Source: Selaginella tamariscina (Eukaryota > Streptophyta > Lycopodiopsida > Selaginellales > Selaginellaceae). From it: a stretch of 64,000 nucleotides of DNA. This document shows, piece by piece, positions 47,958 through 61,500 of the stretch (within the stretch, counting starts at the first letter, position 1; every line of letters begins with the position of its first letter). The DNA is taken from contig PUQB01000037.1 of NCBI GenBank assembly GCA_003024785.1, positions 654,443 through 718,442 on the forward strand. The letters are read 5' to 3'. The translations under genes and the position numbers were made by a program. A model generated the notes under the pieces. It was not told where the DNA came from and did no database searches. It saw only the letters and a program-made list of their open reading frames with translations.

Positions 47958-48297
47958 CTAAGGATGGTTGAGTTTATGGAGATGGAACTTGGCGCTTTCT
48001 TCTAGGACGATGTTCACCTTGGAGTAGACTTTAAAGTCTTCCGAATCAACATGACATGAAGCTCTTGTTCCATCGTCCATTTGTCCGATCCATCTCCCTT
48101 TGAGGACCAGAACTGCAATCCTCCAGTAAGTTCCCTCTGCAGCAACGTTGACGCGCATCTTTCCTTGTTATTTAGGTTGCAGCTCAAGGCTCACACAACC
48201 AAACACATCTCGATCCTTGTTTCTTAGTACGATGAACCTTTCAGTGCAATTACTAATGGACACTTCCTTTGCACCTGAATTACAAGCAGCAAGACAT
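47958..48297 (-). pseudogene. NCTERF-family type A, unit 2
   Basis: It has the same N-terminal deletion as the unit 1 copy. It has the extra base after VLVLKG and, in addition, a 5-base insertion (GACAT, near 48,052) that brings the frame back before VDSEDF, so GRWIGQM replaces the usual GDGSDKW stretch. A CAA-to-TAA change in QPKQQGK (near 48,170) makes a stop. The insertion and stop are shared with unit 3 but not unit 1. Confidence 0.72.
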
Positions 48298-49919
48298 GAA
48301 TCTTACCAAATATAAAAGATGGAAAACAAGTGTAAATATGCCGTGTTCATAGGTCCGAATGGAATGATGAGCAATGAAATGCTGCTGGATCGTCATTAAG
48401 CATGTCATACGCAGCTTGTTAGCCTAGAGCGGACATTGAAAAAGAAGGATTGGATTTCTTCCTTAGTCGACTTAGATACCCAAAAGAATTTGAGGAAAGC
48501 CCTTCTTTATATGAACACCTGCGATTCCCTTGGTACATACCCCGCCGAAAACTCAATGGCATCGGCCTGTCGTCCTGCCGCACAATCTATACATCGGCCT
48601 CCGTCCCGGTTCCCCTGCCGCACAACCCATGCACCGCTCCGCTGCCTTGGCGGCCAGGAAGACTGTCACGCGGGTGGTGTTACAGATGATTACAAGATCG
48701 TTTTCCCAATACGTCTGTATAAATACAAGAATATACGGTCGTTTTCAAAGACATTTTTTTCAGCCACTTCTCCACTCCACGCGTCTCGCATTCAAAATTC
48801 GGAGTTACATCATTCACGTTGTAATAGGGTTCTTATCGGTCCCAGGTCGGACTAACCACATTTATATATATATTTAATTAAATGTGGACCATAGAAAATT
48901 ATTTATGATCTATTAACTTTAATAGTAGATAATAATTTAATTCAAGGCTCTATGGAATTTCCTTTATATTATGTGTGTGTGTGTTTGAGCGCGGGAATCT
49001 AGGCAGCTTGGTTTATTATAGGGATCTAGAGTTTCTTTTATAGTTGATTATACAGATGTTTACCTCTCATAAAATAATAAAGAACTGGAGGTTAGGTGTT
49101 GACTATTTAAAATGTTTATCTCTAATATACACGTATAAATAATATATTACACATGTTATGTATATTATCAATACTACTCTCAAATTACTTAAGAAGATAA
49201 TATTTTTATATTAAATTAATTTTAATTGTAATTATTATATTAGAATATTAGTATGTGATTCTGTTCAAATTTTACATTTTAGATTTTGACTATTACCACT
49301 GGCAAACTTAAATAGTATTATACTAACTTGTAATTAAAGCTTAAACATTTATATAGCCTTGAAATTTTCATAATAATAAATTTCATGCATTCGTGACAAA
49401 AATTCTTTCATCATGTTTGTCATAAAAAATAAACTTAAATTGTTCCTCTTGATTATAACATTGACATCTTACAAAGGGAGGGCAACAAAAATTGGCGTAT
49501 TTAAATATAGTTAAATACGAAGTCCTTATATAGTATGTCATGCGACGCCTATATGGACATATATATGTTACAAAAAGTTATGTGTACTACATATTATATA
49601 ATTTTTATGAGTTTATAATACGAGTTAAATAATCCTTAATGTTTTAGATCTACCCTACATCAATTAATATATTCTAATTATATAAATCATATCTTATCTG
49701 CAATTTTACATTTAAAAAAATTTATTTTTACATTATATTTATAAATAATATATTATATGGTTTTTGTTTATGTTTCAAAGTCTATATAGTATACTACATT
49801 TAATATATATCAATATACATAATTTTAAAATAAATACATTATTAATTTTCAAAATAAAATTAAAATATAAACTTTTACAGTGGGATTTTTCCTTACCATG
49901 GTTATGTATGTAATAAAAA
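48298..49919. repeat. Upstream block and AT-rich flank of unit 2
   Basis: Matches 34,135-35,734. A 9-base deletion (GCTGATGGG) near 48,654 distinguishes it from units 1 and 3. No gene is seen. Confidence 0.65.
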
Positions 49920-50155
49920 CCAGGCACATTTATTCTTGTCCCTCCGGGCAGGACAAGGCACAGGGTGATCTGGGCATCCTGTGACACATTGGCCAGCGGC
50001 GCAAAATTGTCTGATTATAATTCAGATAATAATCATGGGGACACATTGGAGGCGCGGAAGTCCGCATCCGAAACACATCTGCAAACGTCTGCAGATTTGT
50101 CCGGACGTATCCGGGTGTTTAACTGTTTATTTATTTATTATTATTGTTATTATTA
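49920..50155. repeat. GC-rich island with a short TTA tail, copy 2
   Basis: Matches the island at 35,735-35,985 closely, with a shorter and less regular TTA tail. Confidence 0.5.
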
Positions 50156-50832
50156 AAACTAGAATGCAAACGTGTCCCCATTCAGCATTTGTCATTTTTC
50201 TTTCAATTGTCGGAACCTTACAAAAATTAAGTTAAAATTATTTTTTAATATTTTTTTTAATTTAAGCTTATTTAGGACAGACACGTTTGTAGACGGTTCG
50301 CATGCCATGAAAACTATATAAACTTATGTCTCAAAATAAATAAAATTTAAAATATATACAGGAATGTATTATAATTATCTATTACTTTCCTCTTAATCTC
50401 ATATTGTTCAATTTTTAAAATATATATATATAAATACTGTAAATATTTATTATTTTTCTCATTATTTTTCAGTATATTATAATTATAATTATTTTGCTTT
50501 TAATAGCATAATACTATTTAATACATATTTAAGATAATTACAAATAAATTCAAGTGTTTATGAAAGTTTAGCTTTAGAATTTTAAGATATATGTTAATTG
50601 ACTTAAAATGGTTTAGATTAGTATGATAATTAAAAAAATAAAATATTATAATAATGTCTTATGTTTAAGTTGAAGGGTAGACAGTACATATTAATATTTT
50701 AATTAAATGGAATTACCTTTTAGTTTGATATTAGATTTTGTTTGAAATATTAAACTTTAACCATGCGTTTATTTAAATTTGTCTTATACGAGAGTAAATG
50801 TTTTATCATTTAAAATTATTAACATAAACTAA

Positions 50833-50872
<40 letters not shown>

Positions 50873-51982
50873 TATATTATATGCATAAAATGTCTTTATA
50901 CAAAAGAAACTAAGATATATTGTATTTTATATTTTGCATGTGTCATTGAATAACATATAAACTGTATCACATATGTTATAGAAATGATGTCTGGAAATAA
51001 CAATATGTTGAAAGCTAGAATCATTCTGTAAAGCCTGCGTTAATAAGAATAACATGTATAATATCAAAATATAATGTATATATAATATGATTATATATAC
51101 ATAATGAGATTCTCTCTGTCCATATATATAGAAATATATATTCTGCGCTTCTCCGCCGGGCTTTAGTTAATTCATAAATCTTTTTCTATGGTCACTCCGG
51201 TCTGTGTTACTTAAAAGGGAAATATATATGTAAATGTTTACTATTCTATAGATTATAATGTAGTTGATAAATTATAATAAATTTAATTAACATATTTATT
51301 AAAACAGATACAAAATACATTCTTGATTGAATTTCTTCGAGAGCAATTGAAATCATCTTGTTTCTACCTTGGTGCCAATTTGTAATGAGTATAGAGTTGC
51401 TTACTTATCTGCAGACTCATCTATATAAATTGCTTTTGAAGATGTTTCAGCTTATATCGTATCCTACACACTCGCTCCCCACGACTTTGCACTATACGAC
51501 GAAACTTTTACTACTCTACATCACACAGCTATTTAAATTTAAATATTATTTTACTAACTTGTAATTAAAAATTAAAATTGTTTCCTACAAAACTTGATAC
51601 TAGTAGTTAACTTAATCTTATTACATTAAGTACATTATATACGCGTACATACTGTCCTTGTTACAATATTTGTGATGCTTTATACTTACAGTGAGTCAAA
51701 CTGCAATCATACTTTATGTATATGTGAGGACGTAAGATTTGTGTATATGTCTTCACAAAACAATATACATATTTAAAGATTATATAAAATGATTTTACAT
51801 TTGAACTTGTTTTGTGGAGTTTTTTTGTTCCATAAACAAGTTTAACACCATACGTTTTAGTGGGCATCATCCTGAGGTTAAAAAAAAAATAGAAAAATGA
51901 AACCAAAAACCAAAGAGAAATATATACGAACGGATAAGAGGAACAAGTGCTTTGCCCTAAGGATGGTTTACGAGCGAGCAAA
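50156..51982. repeat. AT-rich flank of unit 2
   Basis: TC/TA microsatellite at 50,832-50,872. 51,000-51,640 is present in unit 3 (58,090-58,344 plus 62,311-62,700) but not in unit 1. The Ty3 insertion point of unit 3 corresponds to about 51,240-51,270 here. No gene is seen. Confidence 0.65.
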
Positions 51983-52324
51983 CTAGAGTTTTTCGAGACA
52001 GAACTTGGCACGTTCTCTTAGGACAATGTTTACCTTGGAGTAGACTTTAAAGTCTTCCGAATCAACATGCAGCTCTTGTTCGATCGACCATTTGTTAGAG
52101 CCATCTCCCTTGAGCACCAGAACTGCAATCCTCCAGTAAGTTGCCTCTGCAGCAACGTCAACACGCATCTTTCCTTGTTGTTTAGGTTGCAGCTCCAGCC
52201 TCACAGAACCAAACACATCCCGATCTTTGTTTCTCAGTACGATGAACCTCTCAGTGCAATTAGTAATGGACACTTCCTTTGCACCTGGATTATTACGAAC
52301 ACATGCGAACAAGCAGCAAGACAT
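51983..52324 (-). CDS. NCTERF-family small protein, type B, unit 2
   Basis: Intact 113 codons from ATG 52,324 to stop 51,983. Differs from the unit 1 copy at only a few residues (NNPGAK, SITNC, NKDRD, KMRVDV, GSNKW, RERAKF). Type B copies in the three units are nearly identical at both coding and upstream level, so the amplification is recent or the copies are kept alike by exchange. Confidence 0.65.
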   Translation of the reverse strand: MSCCLFACVRNNPGAKEVSITNCTERFIVLRNKDRDVFGSVRLELQPKQQGKMRVDVAAEATYWRIAVLVLKGDGSNKWSIEQELHVDSEDFKVYSKVNIVLRERAKFCLEKL

Positions 52325-52990
52325 GATTCCTATCAAATGTAGAAGATGGAAAACAAGTGGGTTAAAAAAACAACTGGGTAAATATGTAAATACTGTGGGG
52401 AGTTATTCTATGTTCACCGGTACAAACGGAATGGTGAGCTGATGATTGCTGCTGAAATGCTGTAGCAGCTTTCTCAGATATGCATGCCATATTCTATGTT
52501 CACCGGTACAAACGGAATGGTGAGCTGATGATTGCTGCTGAATCAATGCTGTAGCAGCTTTCTCAGATATGCATGCCATATGCAGCTTGTTAAACCGATG
52601 ATGATGATGATGATGATTTCTTCATAAGCGCAGCTTGTTGTCGGAGGCTTTTTAAAGAACTACTATAATTTTGCTGTCGGAGGTGCTTCATCATCATGCA
52701 TGCCATACGCAGCTTGTTAGCCTAGAGCGGACATTGAACAAAAAAAATAAAATCGGATAAATGGGTTCTTAATACCCAAAGATTGGGGAGACTGCGATTA
52801 CTTTATACCCGCCAAAACCTCAATGGCCTCGGCCTGTCTTACCGGCTCCCCTGCTTCACAATCCATACATCGGCCTGCCGCGTCCCGCTGCGTTGGCGCA
52901 TTCCGGATGAAGGTGGTGGGCCATGCAGGGCTGGTGTTTTTGTCTTCGCCCTGGCGGTTGTGACCAATGTGCATCTCACTACAGGGGTTA
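52325..52990 (-). promoter_or_regulatory. Upstream region of type B NCTERF gene, unit 2
   Basis: Holds a tandem duplication (52,402-52,580), a GATGATGAT run (52,598-52,614) and the GC-rich block (52,800-52,970). It joins directly to the MTV1 tail copy of unit 3. Confidence 0.35.
52402..52580. repeat. About 90-bp tandem duplication upstream of the type B gene
   Basis: TTCTATGTTCACCGGTACAA through GCATGCCATA occurs twice in a row (about 52,405-52,490 and 52,491-52,580). Differences are small, including a short ATCA gain in the second copy. Units 1 and 3 have one copy. Confidence 0.85.
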
Positions 52991-52992
52991 TG

Positions 52993-53640
52993 CACACGCT
53001 ATATGGCTGATGTAGCCCTACGGCATTGTTATGTGTGTTTTTGTATTATAATTCCATAGGAAGCCTCTTGAGTTATATAATGCTTCTGTGTTCTTTCATG
53101 GGCCCACTTTAAATTTGTATTTGCTTACGGAATTAGTAATGTATGTCTCTGAGTGTATAATAATTATGTATATGTATATTTGCATGTTGCCAAATGAGTA
53201 TGTGGTAATATAAAGTCATATACAGTGTGGAATATATACAAACATACATGTTTTAATAGGTCAATCAATCACACATATGCACTTAATATGGAGATGTGCT
53301 TATTGACTATTTAATTATGTACAGGGGGGTTTAATACAGGGGGTATGGACGGGTTTGATTTTTCTGGAAATCCATACGCCGCAACGTCAACTAACCAGAA
53401 AATGGAGGAGAAAACGAAAGCTTTCGACTTTATATCGGTAATATATATATATATGTGTGTGTGTGTGTGTTTTGATTTGGCAGGACCATGTGGCGGCTGC
53501 AAGGACTGTGAAGAAATAAGTTTGGTGAGTTGAATTTTGTTTGCTATTTGTATGCAAGAATAAGTGAGCATTACTTATGTATTTTATTATGGGCATATGA
53601 GGAAATTCCATACAATAAACATGACACACTCTATGCACTT
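52993..53640 (+). pseudogene. MTV1 3' end, duplicated copy 3
   Basis: Both final exons of MTV1 are present and open: GGMDGFDFSGNPYAATSTNQ to AFDFIS (53,320-53,437), then DHVAAARTVKK with stop near 53,517. They are separated by a short TA/TG intron. This copy is closest to the parent and lacks the frame error of copy 1. Confidence 0.82.
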
Positions 53641-55689
53641 ATTATTATTAATATTTACATATGTATGTAAACAATTTATAATATCTACGTCTATGAGTAT
53701 TAATTATAATAATCAGATTAAGTAACATTTAGTTTTTCACCAATTAATCGCCATTGGATTATTTTAGCAGATTATGTTCTTGTTCAACATACCAGTCAAT
53801 AATACCGGTCAATGCATTAATATTGTCAACCCATTATAATGTATTTAATTATATACAAGGTATTAGTATAATTATTAAATAAAGTTAATTAAATTAAAAA
53901 CAATTTACATATTTAAAATTATTACAGATATCATGAATTATACATATATGTGTATGTATGCGTGCTTTAGAATGCATTATATTTTATAATATAGAGACTG
54001 AGTAAGTTTGTTTATTGTTGATATGTAAATTAGATTATGCCATTACTTTTCACTTATTATCATAATGTTTTATTTGGAACTTTGCATAATGTCAAACTCA
54101 ATTTTCTTAAAATAAAATATAAAATCATTGAATTAAACATAATAAGTATGATGTATGTAATAACTTAATATTTAGATTATTGTTAATATATTAAGTGTTA
54201 TAGAAACTAAATCTAAAATGAAAATTAAATTTAAACCATTAAAAAATTGTGAGTATATTATAATTATCATTATGTTGCTTTTAAATAGTATTATAGAATA
54301 TTTTATTATATATTTAACAATTAAATATTTATAAAAGTAATATTATCTCTTTTTTTTTTAACATATTTATACTTCAGTGGTAGAACATATCTTTCATTCT
54401 AAGTAACACTTGTCTTCACACATAATGAAATATATTAATATAAATCACATTGTAGGATTAAATATTTCAACACAAAAATAAACAAAGTGTTTTATATTCA
54501 TTTAAAATGTTTAAAAAGAAAGTTAAATTCCTCAAATGGGGTTTGTAATTGTTTTAATGACATACAAAAGTTTTTAAATTGTATTTTTTTTAATTAACAA
54601 CATTATTTGCTAACATATTTTAAAAGAAATGAAGTACATCAATTTACAATTATTAAAAATGTTAAAAACTCATTTATATATAAATGTTTGCAATATTATT
54701 CTAATTTTCTAGAGTCACAAGTAATTTTATCTATTATAATATTTAATTTTCTTTAAAAATGATGTTCAACTTTAACTCAAATGGTTATGGTACAATTATT
54801 TTAATTTTCAATTTTAATTTTAAATCTACATTATATATAGTATAAAGCTTAAATCATACACATGAAGACCTAATTTTCGATCTTGTATACAAAGTTAAAA
54901 TACATTTTAAACATATTTTAAATCATTTCAAAAATAATTTTTTTCACAAAATCAATCCCTAAAAAAACTTAAGCCCTACTTGTGAGTTATAAATTATAAT
55001 AAATCTAATTAATATATTTATTAAAAATGCACCCTTGCTTTTGTTTTGATTAAATTTAAGAGAAAGTAATTAAAACCGTCTTGTTCCTACCTTGGTGCCA
55101 ATTCCTAACGAGATATTGGATCACTCAACGCCATGCATGTACATCTATACGGGGTTGCTTACGGAATCGCTTTTGAAGATGTTCCACCCTGTATCCTATC
55201 CTACGGGCCCCGCGCCTTTGCACTATACAAAAATGCTGACAAAATTGATAAAACTTTTCTTTTATATAAAACTTGATATTATATACATATATACATATAC
55301 ATATATAAACATTGCGTACTTACATATATTGTTTCACCACTATAGTGAGTCAAACTACAGATAAATTTTGCAATTCATACCTTATGTATACGTGACAACT
55401 TGCGATTTGTGTATATGTCTTTGTAAACAATTTACATAATTAAGATGACATAAGAGTATTTCACATTTGAACCTGTTTTGACACTAAACAACGATTATTC
55501 CAAACGCCCGCAACCAGGTTTAAGACCGTGTGTATTAGTCTTGCACGCGACGTTCGGGCTGGATATGCTGCAATTATCCATTACCCAAGCATGGGCACCA
55601 TGACTGGTAACCGGAGGTTAAAAGAAACTAAAAACCAAAGAGAGCTATATATGAACTGCTATCATAACAAGAACAAGTGCTTTGCCCTA
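53641..55689. repeat. AT-rich spacer of unit 3
   Basis: Matches 31,800-33,801. No gene is seen. Confidence 0.75.
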
Positions 55690-56028
55690 AGGATGGTTGA
55701 GTTTATGGAGATGGAACTTGGCGCTTTCTTCTAGGACGATGTTCACCTTGGAGTAGACTTTAAAGTCTTCCGAATCAACATGACATGAAGCTCTTGTTCC
55801 ATCGTCCATTTGTCCGATCCATCTCCCTTTGAGGACCAGAACTGCAATCCTCCAGTAAGTTCCCTCTGCAGCAACGTTGACGCGCATCTTTCCTTGTTAT
55901 TTAGGTTGCAGCTCAAGGCTCACACAACCAAACACATCTCGATCCTTGTTTCTTAGTACGATGAACCTTTCAGTGCAATTACTAATGGACACTTCCTTTG
56001 CACCTGAATTACAAGCAGCAAGACATGA
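55690..56028 (-). pseudogene. NCTERF-family type A, unit 3
   Basis: Nearly identical to the unit 2 copy, with the same N-terminal deletion, TAA stop, one-base gain and 5-base gain. Confidence 0.72.
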
Positions 56029-57919
56029 ATCTTACCAAATATAAAAGATGGAAAACAAGTGTAAATATGCCGTGTTCATAGGTCCGAATGGAATGATGAG
56101 CAATGAAATGCTGCTGGATCGTCATTAAGCATGTCATACGCAGCTTGTTAGCCTAGAGCGGACATTGAAAAAGAAGGATTGGATTTCTTCCTTAGTCGAC
56201 TTAGATACCCAAAAGAATTTGAGGAAAGCCCTTCTTTATATGAACACCTGCGATTCCCTTGGTACATACCCTGCCGAAAACTCAATGGCATCGGCCTGTC
56301 GTCCTGCCGCACAATCTATACATCTGCCTCTGTCCCGGTTCCCCTGCCGCACAACCCATGCACCGCTCCGCTGCCTTGGCGGCTGATGGGGCCAGGAAGA
56401 CTGTCACGCGGGTGGTGTTACAGATGATTACAAGATCATTTTCCCAATACGTCTGGGTATACGGTCGTTTTCAAAGACATTTTTTTCAGCCACTTCTCCA
56501 CTCCACGCGTCTCGCGTTCAAAATTCGGAGTTACATCATTCACGTTGTAATAGGGTTCTTATCGGTCCCAGGTCGGACTAACCACATTTATATATATATT
56601 TAACTAAATGTGGACCAACTTTAATAGTAAATAATAATTGAATTCAAGGCTCTATGGAATTTCCTTTATATTTATTATTTATGTGTGTGTGTTTGAGCGC
56701 GGGAATCTAGGCAGCTTGGTTTATTATAGGGATCTAGAGTTTCTTTTATAGTTGATTATACAGATGTTTACCTCTCATAAAATAATAAAGAACTGGAGGT
56801 TAGAAATCACAGGTTTGACTATTTAAAATGTTTTCTCTAATATACACGTATAAATAATATATTACACATGTTTGTATATTATCAGTACTACTCTCAAATT
56901 ACTTAAGAAGATAATATATTTTATATTAAATTAATTATAATTATAATTATTATATTAGAATATTAGTATGTGATTCTGTTCAAACTTTACATTCTAGATT
57001 TTGACTATTACCACTGGCAGACTTAAATAGTATTATACTAACTAATTCAAGCTTAAACATTTATATAGCCTTGAAATTTTCATAATTATAACTCTTCATG
57101 CATTCGTGACAAAAAATCTTTCATTATGTTTGTCATAAAAAATAACCTTAAATGTGTTCCTCTCGAATATGAAAAAAATATAACATTGACATCTTACAAA
57201 GGGGAGGGCAACAAAAATATAACGTATTTAAAAGGTGTAAGTCTAGTTAACCTTATATAATATGTCACGCGACGCTTATATGGACATATATATGTTACAA
57301 ATGTGTACTAAAAGTTATGTGTACTACAGATTATAGTTTATAATACGAGTCGAATAATCCTTAATGCTTTAGATCTACCCTGCATCAATTAATATATTCT
57401 AATTATATAAATCATATTTCATCTACAATTTTAGATTTAGAAAAAATTATATTTATTTATTTATAAATAATATACTATATGGTTTTTGTTTATGTTTCAA
57501 AGTCTATATAATATATTACATTTAATATATATCAGTATACATAATTTTAAAATAAATACATTATTCATTTTAAAAATAAAATTAAAATGTAAACTTTTAT
57601 AGTGGGATTTTTCCTTAGTGTTTTGAAAGTTTACCTTTAAAATTTTAAATTTTTAACATATATGTTAATTGACTTTAAATGGTTTAGATTAGTATATAAT
57701 TAAAACAATAAAATATTATAATAATGTCTTATGTTTAAGTAGACAGTACATATTATGTTTTAATTAAATGGATTAACTTTTAGTTTGATATTAGATTTTG
57801 TTTGAAGTATTAAACTTTGACCATGTGTTTATTTAAATTTGTCTTATACGAGAGTAAATGTTTTATCATTTAAAATTATTAACATAAACTAACTCTCTCT
57901 CTCTCTTCTCTCTCTCTCT

Positions 57920-57969
<50 letters not shown>

Positions 57970-58344
57970 AATATTTTCAAGCATAAAATGTCTTATACAA
58001 AAGAAACTAAGATATATTGTATTTTATATTTTGCATGTGTCATTGAATAACATACAAACCGTATCACATATGTTATAGAAATGATGTCTGAAAATAACAA
58101 TATGTTGAAACTAGAATCATTCTGTAAAGCCTGCGTTAATACGAATAACATGTTAATATCAAAATATAATGTATAATAATATGATTATATATACATAATG
58201 AGATTCTCTCTGTCCATATATATAGAAATATATATTCTCCGCTTCTCCGCCGGGCTTTAGTTAATTCATAAATCTTTTTCTATGGTCACTCCGGTCTGTG
58301 TTACTTAAAAGGAAATATATATGTAAATGTTTAGCATTTATAAA
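56029..58344. repeat. Upstream block and AT-rich flank of unit 3
   Basis: Matches 34,135-36,800 and 48,298-51,240, with the GC-rich island and neighbours removed at about 57,617. A large TC/TA microsatellite lies at 57,894-57,967. No gene is seen. Confidence 0.65.
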
Positions 58345-58542
58345 TGTTAGGCATCACTACGTACAAACTACAGACCCTCACAAAACCACCCTACCTCCCC
58401 CAGTTGTCTCTAGTCTCCACACATTGCTCTCCAAAAAGACTTTCAATCTTTAATTTCTTAAATCTAAGTATAGCTCTTTAGGAACATTCTGGCTTATACC
58501 TTTTTAAAGAATATTCTTTGATTTGTTATATGACTCATAACA
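58345..58542 (-). repeat. Downstream (3') LTR of the Ty3/gypsy element
   Basis: About 198 bp with TG...CA ends, matching 62,133-62,310. Confidence 0.75.
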
Positions 58543-61500
58543 ATCTTCCCCCCATTAGCAAGTCCTTGTCCTCCTATCACTTACAATATCATTTGGAAAT
58601 CCGTGAATAAGAAATACATGTTGTAAATACATCGTAGTTAGTTCGGATGTATTCACATTCTTCCCAAGGGAACTAACGTGACAAACTTTGTCAACCTGTC
58701 CACAATGACGCACACATGTCATTTTGCTTCTGTGTCCTTGGCAAATGGGTAACAAAGTCCATAGAGATACTGCCCCATCACCTGTCTAGAATAGGCAATG
58801 GTACTAATAGCCCACCTAGTTTTTCCATAGGCACCTTTACTTGCTAACACTTGTCACAAGTCCTGTAATACTCTATGATATTAACTTTCATATTCCTCTA
58901 GTAGAACCTCCTCTTGATCAACTCATATGTTTTCCTCCCCCCAAAATGACCAGCCTCTGGGCGATCATAATGAAAATATAGTACATGGTTAATCAAATGG
59001 TCCACATGAGGAAGGTACACATGGCCATTGTAGTACAAAACTCCATTCTAAAATGAGAATGGTGGCTCTAGCTGTCTTTTGAGCTCCTGCACCTCAGTGT
59101 CTTGTGTTTGAGCATGTTAAACTACTTGGCTAAACTCATTGACCATCCTTGTTAATGCATTACATAAGCGTGTTTGGAATTCTCTAACTACTGTGGCTCT
59201 CCTAATGCGTAACAAAGCATCTGCCACCACATTAGCCTTCCTCGCACAATGCTCAATAGGAAATTCGCCAAACTCCATGAGCTTAACCATCATGAGCTTG
59301 TCGAGAGTTTAACTCTTTCTGTGTGAATAGATACACCAAAGGCTTGTGATCTGTAAACACCTTGAAACTTGCACTATAAAGATAATGCCTTCAAACTCAT
59401 AATGCATTAATAATAGTCAGTAGTTCTTGCTTATACGTTGAGTATCGTTGCTTACAATTCAAAGTATAACTCTCATAAGCAATAGGCCTTCCCTCTTGCA
59501 TAAGTACAGCTCTAATGGTCATTCCACTTACATCACATGATACCTCATAAGTCTTAGAGGGATCTGCAATACATAAAACTAATGCACGTATTAAAGCTTG
59601 TTTCAAAGATTGGAAACTGCTCTCCTCTGAAGCACTCATGCAAAGGGAATGTCCTTCCTCAGCAACCTAGTTAACGGAGAAGCTTTTTGGCATAATCCTT
59701 GACATACTTGGTAATAACCAGCCATGCCCAAGAAACTTCGTAACTTTTGTGCATTGCTAGGAACTGGCATTGCTCCACCATTGCCACCTTCTGTGGATCA
59801 GTCTTTTTTGGTGTCACAATGTGACCAAATACTCCACTTTGTATTGAGCAAATGCACATTTGCTCTTCTTTGCATAGAGCTTGTTCTCCCTCAGCAACTG
59901 AAGAACTCTGTAAATGCTTCACATGCTCCTTCATATTATTATTATAAATAAGAATATCGTCAAAGAAGATCTCCACAAAGTCGTGCAAGTATCATCAAAC
60001 ACCTTAGTCATAATCGAGTGAATGTGGTTGGGGCATTTGTTAAGTCAAATGGCATAACAATAAACTCGAAATGCTCGAAGCTAGTGTTGAAAGTAGTTTT
60101 GTAGATATCTGCCTCCTTCACAGCAATTTGATGATACCACTACACAAATCTATCTTGGTGAACACTCTGGCTCCACCGAGATGATTCATGATAATATCCA
60201 CACGTGGCATGGGCATCCTGTCCTTCATTTGCTTGTTGAGAGCTCTGTATCTATACACATCCTCATGGTGCCATCTTTCTTCATGACAAGCAATACTGGT
60301 GCACCAAATGGAGACTTGCTCGGTTGTATGAAGCCATATTTCAAGAGCTCCATCACTTGTCTTTTAACCTCTTGCTCCTCAGCATGGCTCAGTCGGAACA
60401 ACTTACAATAAATGGCTTTCGTACCCTGTTCGAATACAATCTCATGCTCCACACCTCATGCAGGTGGTAAGCCATGAGGTAGCTCGGGAGGGAAGACGTC
60501 AGCAAATTCCTCAAGGACAACTTGCACAACAGCTTGCTCAAGGTGACATTATTTAACTCACGTATATACATCGGAAAGACTTGATCTTCTTTATTACAGA
60601 GAATATTTCTTAAAGACATAGTAGAAAGATACTTGTTTGGAGACTCAAGCTTGTTCCAAACCAACTCCACTATTTCACTCGCTTGATGCTCCACTTGATC
60701 TCAGGATCCACACGCTCCAGCCAGCTCATCCCAAGGATGAGGTCCACACGCGCTAGCTCGCAAGAAGAAAGTCTCCACCAGCTGAGTTTTGCCAACCTTC
60801 AGCTGTAACTCCTCCACACAAGCATTCTAGCTCTGTGTGACAGTACTGAGCCCTCAATCTCGTATTGAGGCACAGTCTTCATGGGCAAGCTACACTCCTA
60901 CACTAACTTTGCTGATACAAAGTTATCGCTACTTCCGCTATTCCAAGAGGATTCGCACTGGAGTTCACCAAGTCGTCCCTCCACCACAATAGCACGTGTG
61001 TGTGGCTCCTCCCGTGCCATGCAGTTTACCTGTCGAGTAAGAATAGACAGAAATTTACCTCGTGGCTTAGAACTATCTCCCTTGTGTTCCTCTCCACGCT
61101 CCATCTCCTAAAGTTTCTTAGGTGTCCTTGTTCCTTGTCACCATTGAAACCTTGCCCTTGGGCTTGTTCCTCCTTGGACAATTGGCCTTCCAGTGTCCCA
61201 CCTCTCCACACAGGTGGCAACGTTCACTATCAAACACCTTAACAATCTTCAGGCCGATTGTCGATGCGATAAGAACTAGAGGTTACTAGCTTGGACTTCA
61301 GCTAGCACGATGGCTATTCCCTCTATACTCCTGGTGCTCACAGGACTTGGAAGGTGCTCCTACCATGCTTCTTGCCATGTCGCTCATTCTCCTTAAACAC
61401 CTTATCCTCTTCATTTAGCAAGCGGGCATATTCGAACAGCTCCTCCAAAGTCTTGGACTGAATCATCGAGTTAAGATGTTTACGCAAGTTAGCATTTTGC

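Larger units (their letters stand above)
39320..52990 (+). repeat. Segmental duplication unit 2
   Basis: Same block order as unit 1, but with about 2.1 kb (unit 1 29,100-31,225, most of the coiled-coil gene) deleted at 40,838, much of the spacer replaced or lost at 41,220-41,590, and a 5.1-kb transposon inserted at 42,398-47,520. Confidence 0.8.
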
